NCBI GenBank assembly: GCA_017544125.1
Contig: JAFYET010000080.1
Location: forward strand, 1 to 5,100
DNA length: 5,100 nt
Source: Ruminococcus sp.
Lineage (GTDB): Bacteria; Bacillota; Clostridia; Oscillospirales; Ruminococcaceae
Reading direction: 5' to 3'
In this document: one piece after another, positions 4,178 through 5,100 of the stretch
How positions within the stretch are numbered: position 1 is the first letter of the stretch
Layout: the number at the start of each line of letters is the position of its first letter
Position numbers and translations under genes: made by a program
Notes under the pieces: generated by a model
Told to the model about the DNA's origin: nothing
What the model saw: only the letters and a program-made list of their open reading frames with translations
Database searches by the model: none

Positions 4178-5100
4178 TTGAAAAAGTACATTCAGGCTGT
4201 GATAATATTCATACTGTTTCTTACCCTGATACCGATGATAGCCCTGCTTGCAGGCGACAGACCGAGGAAGATTGGCAGCACCGTGATAAAGAGCAGCCTT
4301 GAGCCTGTAAACACAGTAAAGATACTTGATGCCGAAAGCGGCAGCATCACCGAGCTGCCCATAAGGGATTACCTCATAGGTGCGGTGGCAGCACAGATGC
4401 CCTGTGACTATGAAGAAGAGGCTCTCAAATGCCAGGCGATACTTGCCCACACCTACATAGTATCACGCCGCATGGCGGAAAAGGACGAGCCCACAAAGGA
4501 GCTGTTGGGCGCTGACATAAGCCTTGACAGCAGCGTTTATCAGCCATACTTTGACGATGAGAAGATAGAGAGCCTTTACGGCGATGAGGCGCAGAGCGCT
4601 AAAAAGAAGATAGCCGCCTGCGTTGATGATGTTATTGACGTTATCGCTGTGTATGATAAAAAGCCCATAGTTTCGGCATTCCACGGGATTTCGAGCGGGT
4701 TTACCGAGAGTGCCGGGAATGCCTGGGGGCTTGACATACCCTACCTCAAAAGCGTGGAGAGCGAGTTTGACCCGTCGTGCAAGGACTACTCGAAGAAATA
4801 CATAATAACAGCGCAGGAGCTGAAAGACAGGCTGCTTGAACAGAACCCCGGGCTTAAGTTTGACAGCCCGCCCGACAAGTGGCTTGACATAAGCGAGACA
4901 TCACGGGGCGGCACGGTGCTGAGCATTGGCATAGGGGACAGAAAAGAGCAGATGAGCGGCTATGACTTTATGAAGCTGTTTGACCTGAGAAGCCCGCATT
5001 TTCGCTTTGAATACGAGGGCGGCAGCTTTACATTCACGGTATGCGGCTGCGGGCATCTTGTGGGCATGAGCCAATACGGCGCAAACGAGCTTGCAAAGAA
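4178..5100 (+). CDS. spoIID: SpoIID-family sporulation protein, 3' end cut off by the window; catalytic Glu replaced by Gln
   Basis: In Bacillus, SpoIID is a membrane-anchored lytic transglycosylase that degrades peptidoglycan with SpoIIP and SpoIIM during forespore engulfment. The 307 codons present show an N-terminal membrane anchor (4-25) and the start of the SpoIID domain: LPIRDYLIGAVAAQMP (60-75) and EEEALKCQAILAHTYIV (79-95). FHGISSGFTESAGNAWG (168-184) then IPYLKSV follow, and the terminal GHLVGMSQYGA (292-302) matches the family motif GHGVGMSQ(Y/W)GA. The family normally reads EMP where this protein reads QMP; that Glu (E88 in B. subtilis) is the catalytic residue, here Q73 (codon CAG, 4394-4396). 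The start is TTG 4178, supported by AAGGAG and a TGA immediately upstream. The gene is divergent from the thioesterase operon and has its own leader of unusual structure. Family membership is firm; whether it is the main SpoIID or a paralogue cannot be told from this window. Confidence 0.88.
   Translation, partial: MKKYIQAVIIFILFLTLIPMIALLAGDRPRKIGSTVIKSSLEPVNTVKILDAESGSITELPIRDYLIGAVAAQMPCDYEEEALKCQAILAHTYIVSRRMAEKDEPTKELLGADISLDSSVYQPYFDDEKIESLYGDEAQSAKKKIAACVDDVIDVIAVYDKKPIVSAFHGISSGFTESAGNAWGLDIPYLKSVESEFDPSCKDYSKKYIITAQELKDRLLEQNPGLKFDSPPDKWLDISETSRGGTVLSIGIGDRKEQMSGYDFMKLFDLRSPHFRFEYEGGSFTFTVCGCGHLVGMSQYGANELAK

Noticed and set aside
4094..4450. Minus-strand open frame of 118 codons opposite the SpoIID start
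   Set aside because: It runs through the AT-rich leader and antisense to the SpoIID domain, with Cys/Tyr-rich composition unlike a real protein of this genome.

Overview
The window looks like a chromosomal segment of an anaerobic, spore-forming or recently spore-forming member of the Clostridia, most likely Oscillospiraceae/Ruminococcus-like. The reasons are a SpoIID-type sporulation gene, a set of small genes of a style I associate with clostridial genomes, strong AGGAGG-type ribosome binding sites, frequent TTG starts, and coding sequence rich in ATA (Ile) and AGG (Arg) codons. Genus placement is an inference. There is no sign of a mobile element, CRISPR array, tRNA or rRNA.

Layout. (1) Positions 95-1025, plus strand: three tightly packed small genes of unknown function (82, 139 and 91 aa), clearly one transcription unit. 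(2) Positions 999-2124, minus strand: nth (endonuclease III, DNA base-excision repair) preceded by a small membrane protein of the CmpB-like 'putative ABC transporter permease' family. The two are 1 nt apart, and a good promoter lies just upstream. The nth end overlaps the end of the third small gene tail to tail by 27 bp. (3) Positions 2236-3920, minus strand: a YbgC/4HBT-type acyl-CoA thioesterase followed 2 nt later by ahcY (adenosylhomocysteinase). They are driven by a promoter that matches the housekeeping consensus exactly (TTGACA, 17 bp, TATAAT) and leaves only about a dozen nucleotides of leader. (4) Positions 3968-4177: a non-coding divergent intergenic region with several inverted repeats. 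(5) Positions 4178-5100, plus strand: the first 307 codons of a SpoIID-family protein, running off the window.

How the genes relate. ahcY removes S-adenosylhomocysteine, the by-product of methyl transfer, and its partner thioesterase hydrolyses acyl-CoA esters; the sequence shows they are co-transcribed but gives no metabolic link. nth and the membrane protein are co-transcribed without an obvious functional link. SpoIID is normally a peptidoglycan lytic transglycosylase needed for engulfment of the forespore.

The most striking observation is that this SpoIID has Gln73 where the family has its catalytic Glu (the E of the EMP motif), although the rest of the domain is well kept. The second is the three-gene cluster of uncharacterised small proteins, the third of which ends in a two-segment hydrophobic tail. 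I see no clear evidence of a completely new multi-component system, and these two points are the ones worth following.
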